From positions 1 through 5,262 of the forward strand of contig NZ_JAQIVI010000042.1 of assembly GCF_028618695.1 (NCBI RefSeq): 5,262 nt of DNA. Direction: 5' to 3'. This stretch comes from Natrinema soli. GTDB lineage: Archaea > Halobacteriota > Halobacteria > Halobacteriales > Natrialbaceae. Below, piece after piece: positions 5,011 through 5,262 of the stretch; positions within the stretch are counted from its first letter, which is position 1, and every line of letters begins with the position of its first letter. The translations under genes and the position numbers were made by a program. The notes below the pieces were generated by a model, which was not told the origin of the DNA, searched no databases, and saw only the letters and a program-made list of their open reading frames with translations.

Positions 5011-5262
5011 ATGATCACGCTCTCGTCGGACTTCGGCACGCCGTACCCCGCGGCGATGAAAGGAGTGATACTGCAGCGAACGGACGCCAGACTGGTCGAC
5101 GTCGCCCACGATTTCCCCCGGCAGGACGTTCGAACGGCGGCCTTCTGGCTCCGAGAGGTGTTGCCGTATTTTCCGCCCGCGACCCACCTCGCGGTCGTCG
5201 ATCCGGGCGTCGGCACCGATCGGAACGCGCTGGTCGTTCGCGCCGGCGACCACGCGCTCGTC
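5011..5262 (+). CDS. S-adenosylmethionine hydrolase (DUF62, SAM hydroxide adenosyltransferase), N-terminal part
   Basis: The first 84 residues of a DUF62 protein, cut by the window end. The family splits S-adenosylmethionine with water into adenosine and methionine, and is related to the SAM-dependent fluorinase and chlorinase. Visible signatures are SSDFGTPYPAAMKGVI (5-20, counterpart of the family's TDFG...MKGVI) and VVDPGVGTDR (62-71). Asp64 and Arg71 have the same 7-residue spacing as Asp68 and Arg75 of the Asp-Arg-His triad in the Pyrococcus horikoshii enzyme; the histidine would lie beyond the window. The triad favours a hydrolase over a halogenase. It starts 20 bases after nadM with no clear Shine-Dalgarno, so it is probably translated from the nadM transcript. 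Why haloarchaea pair SAM breakdown with NAD synthesis is not clear from the sequence. Confidence 0.94.
   Translation, partial: MITLSSDFGTPYPAAMKGVILQRTDARLVDVAHDFPRQDVRTAAFWLREVLPYFPPATHLAVVDPGVGTDRNALVVRAGDHALV

Overview
The window is from a haloarchaeon. It is GC-rich with strong G/C preference at third codon positions, its soluble proteins are very acidic, it encodes a membrane-anchored archaeal LonB, and its start regions fit archaeal TATA/BRE promoters with short or no leaders. The GAGCGA-rich intergenic element is of a kind I associate with the Natrinema/Haloterrigena group, but that placement is recollection only.

Layout: (1) 1-237, plus strand: the C-terminal 78 residues of ribonuclease HII (rnhB), ending in a PIP-box-like tail. 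(2) 238-605: a convergent intergenic gap holding a hairpin-rich, probably dispersed repeat (about 320-505) and, near 553-576, an inverted repeat that may end the minus-strand operon. (3) 606-4167, minus strand, read right to left: an operon of lonB, a CPBP-family intramembrane protease gene whose ATG directly follows the lonB TAA, and a small four-helix membrane protein. (4) 4168-4471: a divergent promoter region. The lonB promoter is surrounded by matching TCAG-N3-CTGA dyads that look like operators. The nadM promoter lies about 27 bases from its ATG, so that mRNA is probably leaderless. (5) 4472-5262, plus strand: nadM (NMN adenylyltransferase) followed after 20 bases by the start of a DUF62-type S-adenosylmethionine hydrolase, cut by the window end.

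Functionally, the minus operon is a membrane proteolysis unit: an AAA+ Lon protease held at the membrane, plus a predicted intramembrane protease with an unusual 110-residue hydrophilic stalk. The plus operon links NAD synthesis with SAM turnover. All gene families are known ones. I do not see a wholly new multi-gene system. The least explained parts are the lonB operator-like dyads, the intergenic repeat, the CPBP stalk with its internal 8-residue repeats, and the small membrane protein.
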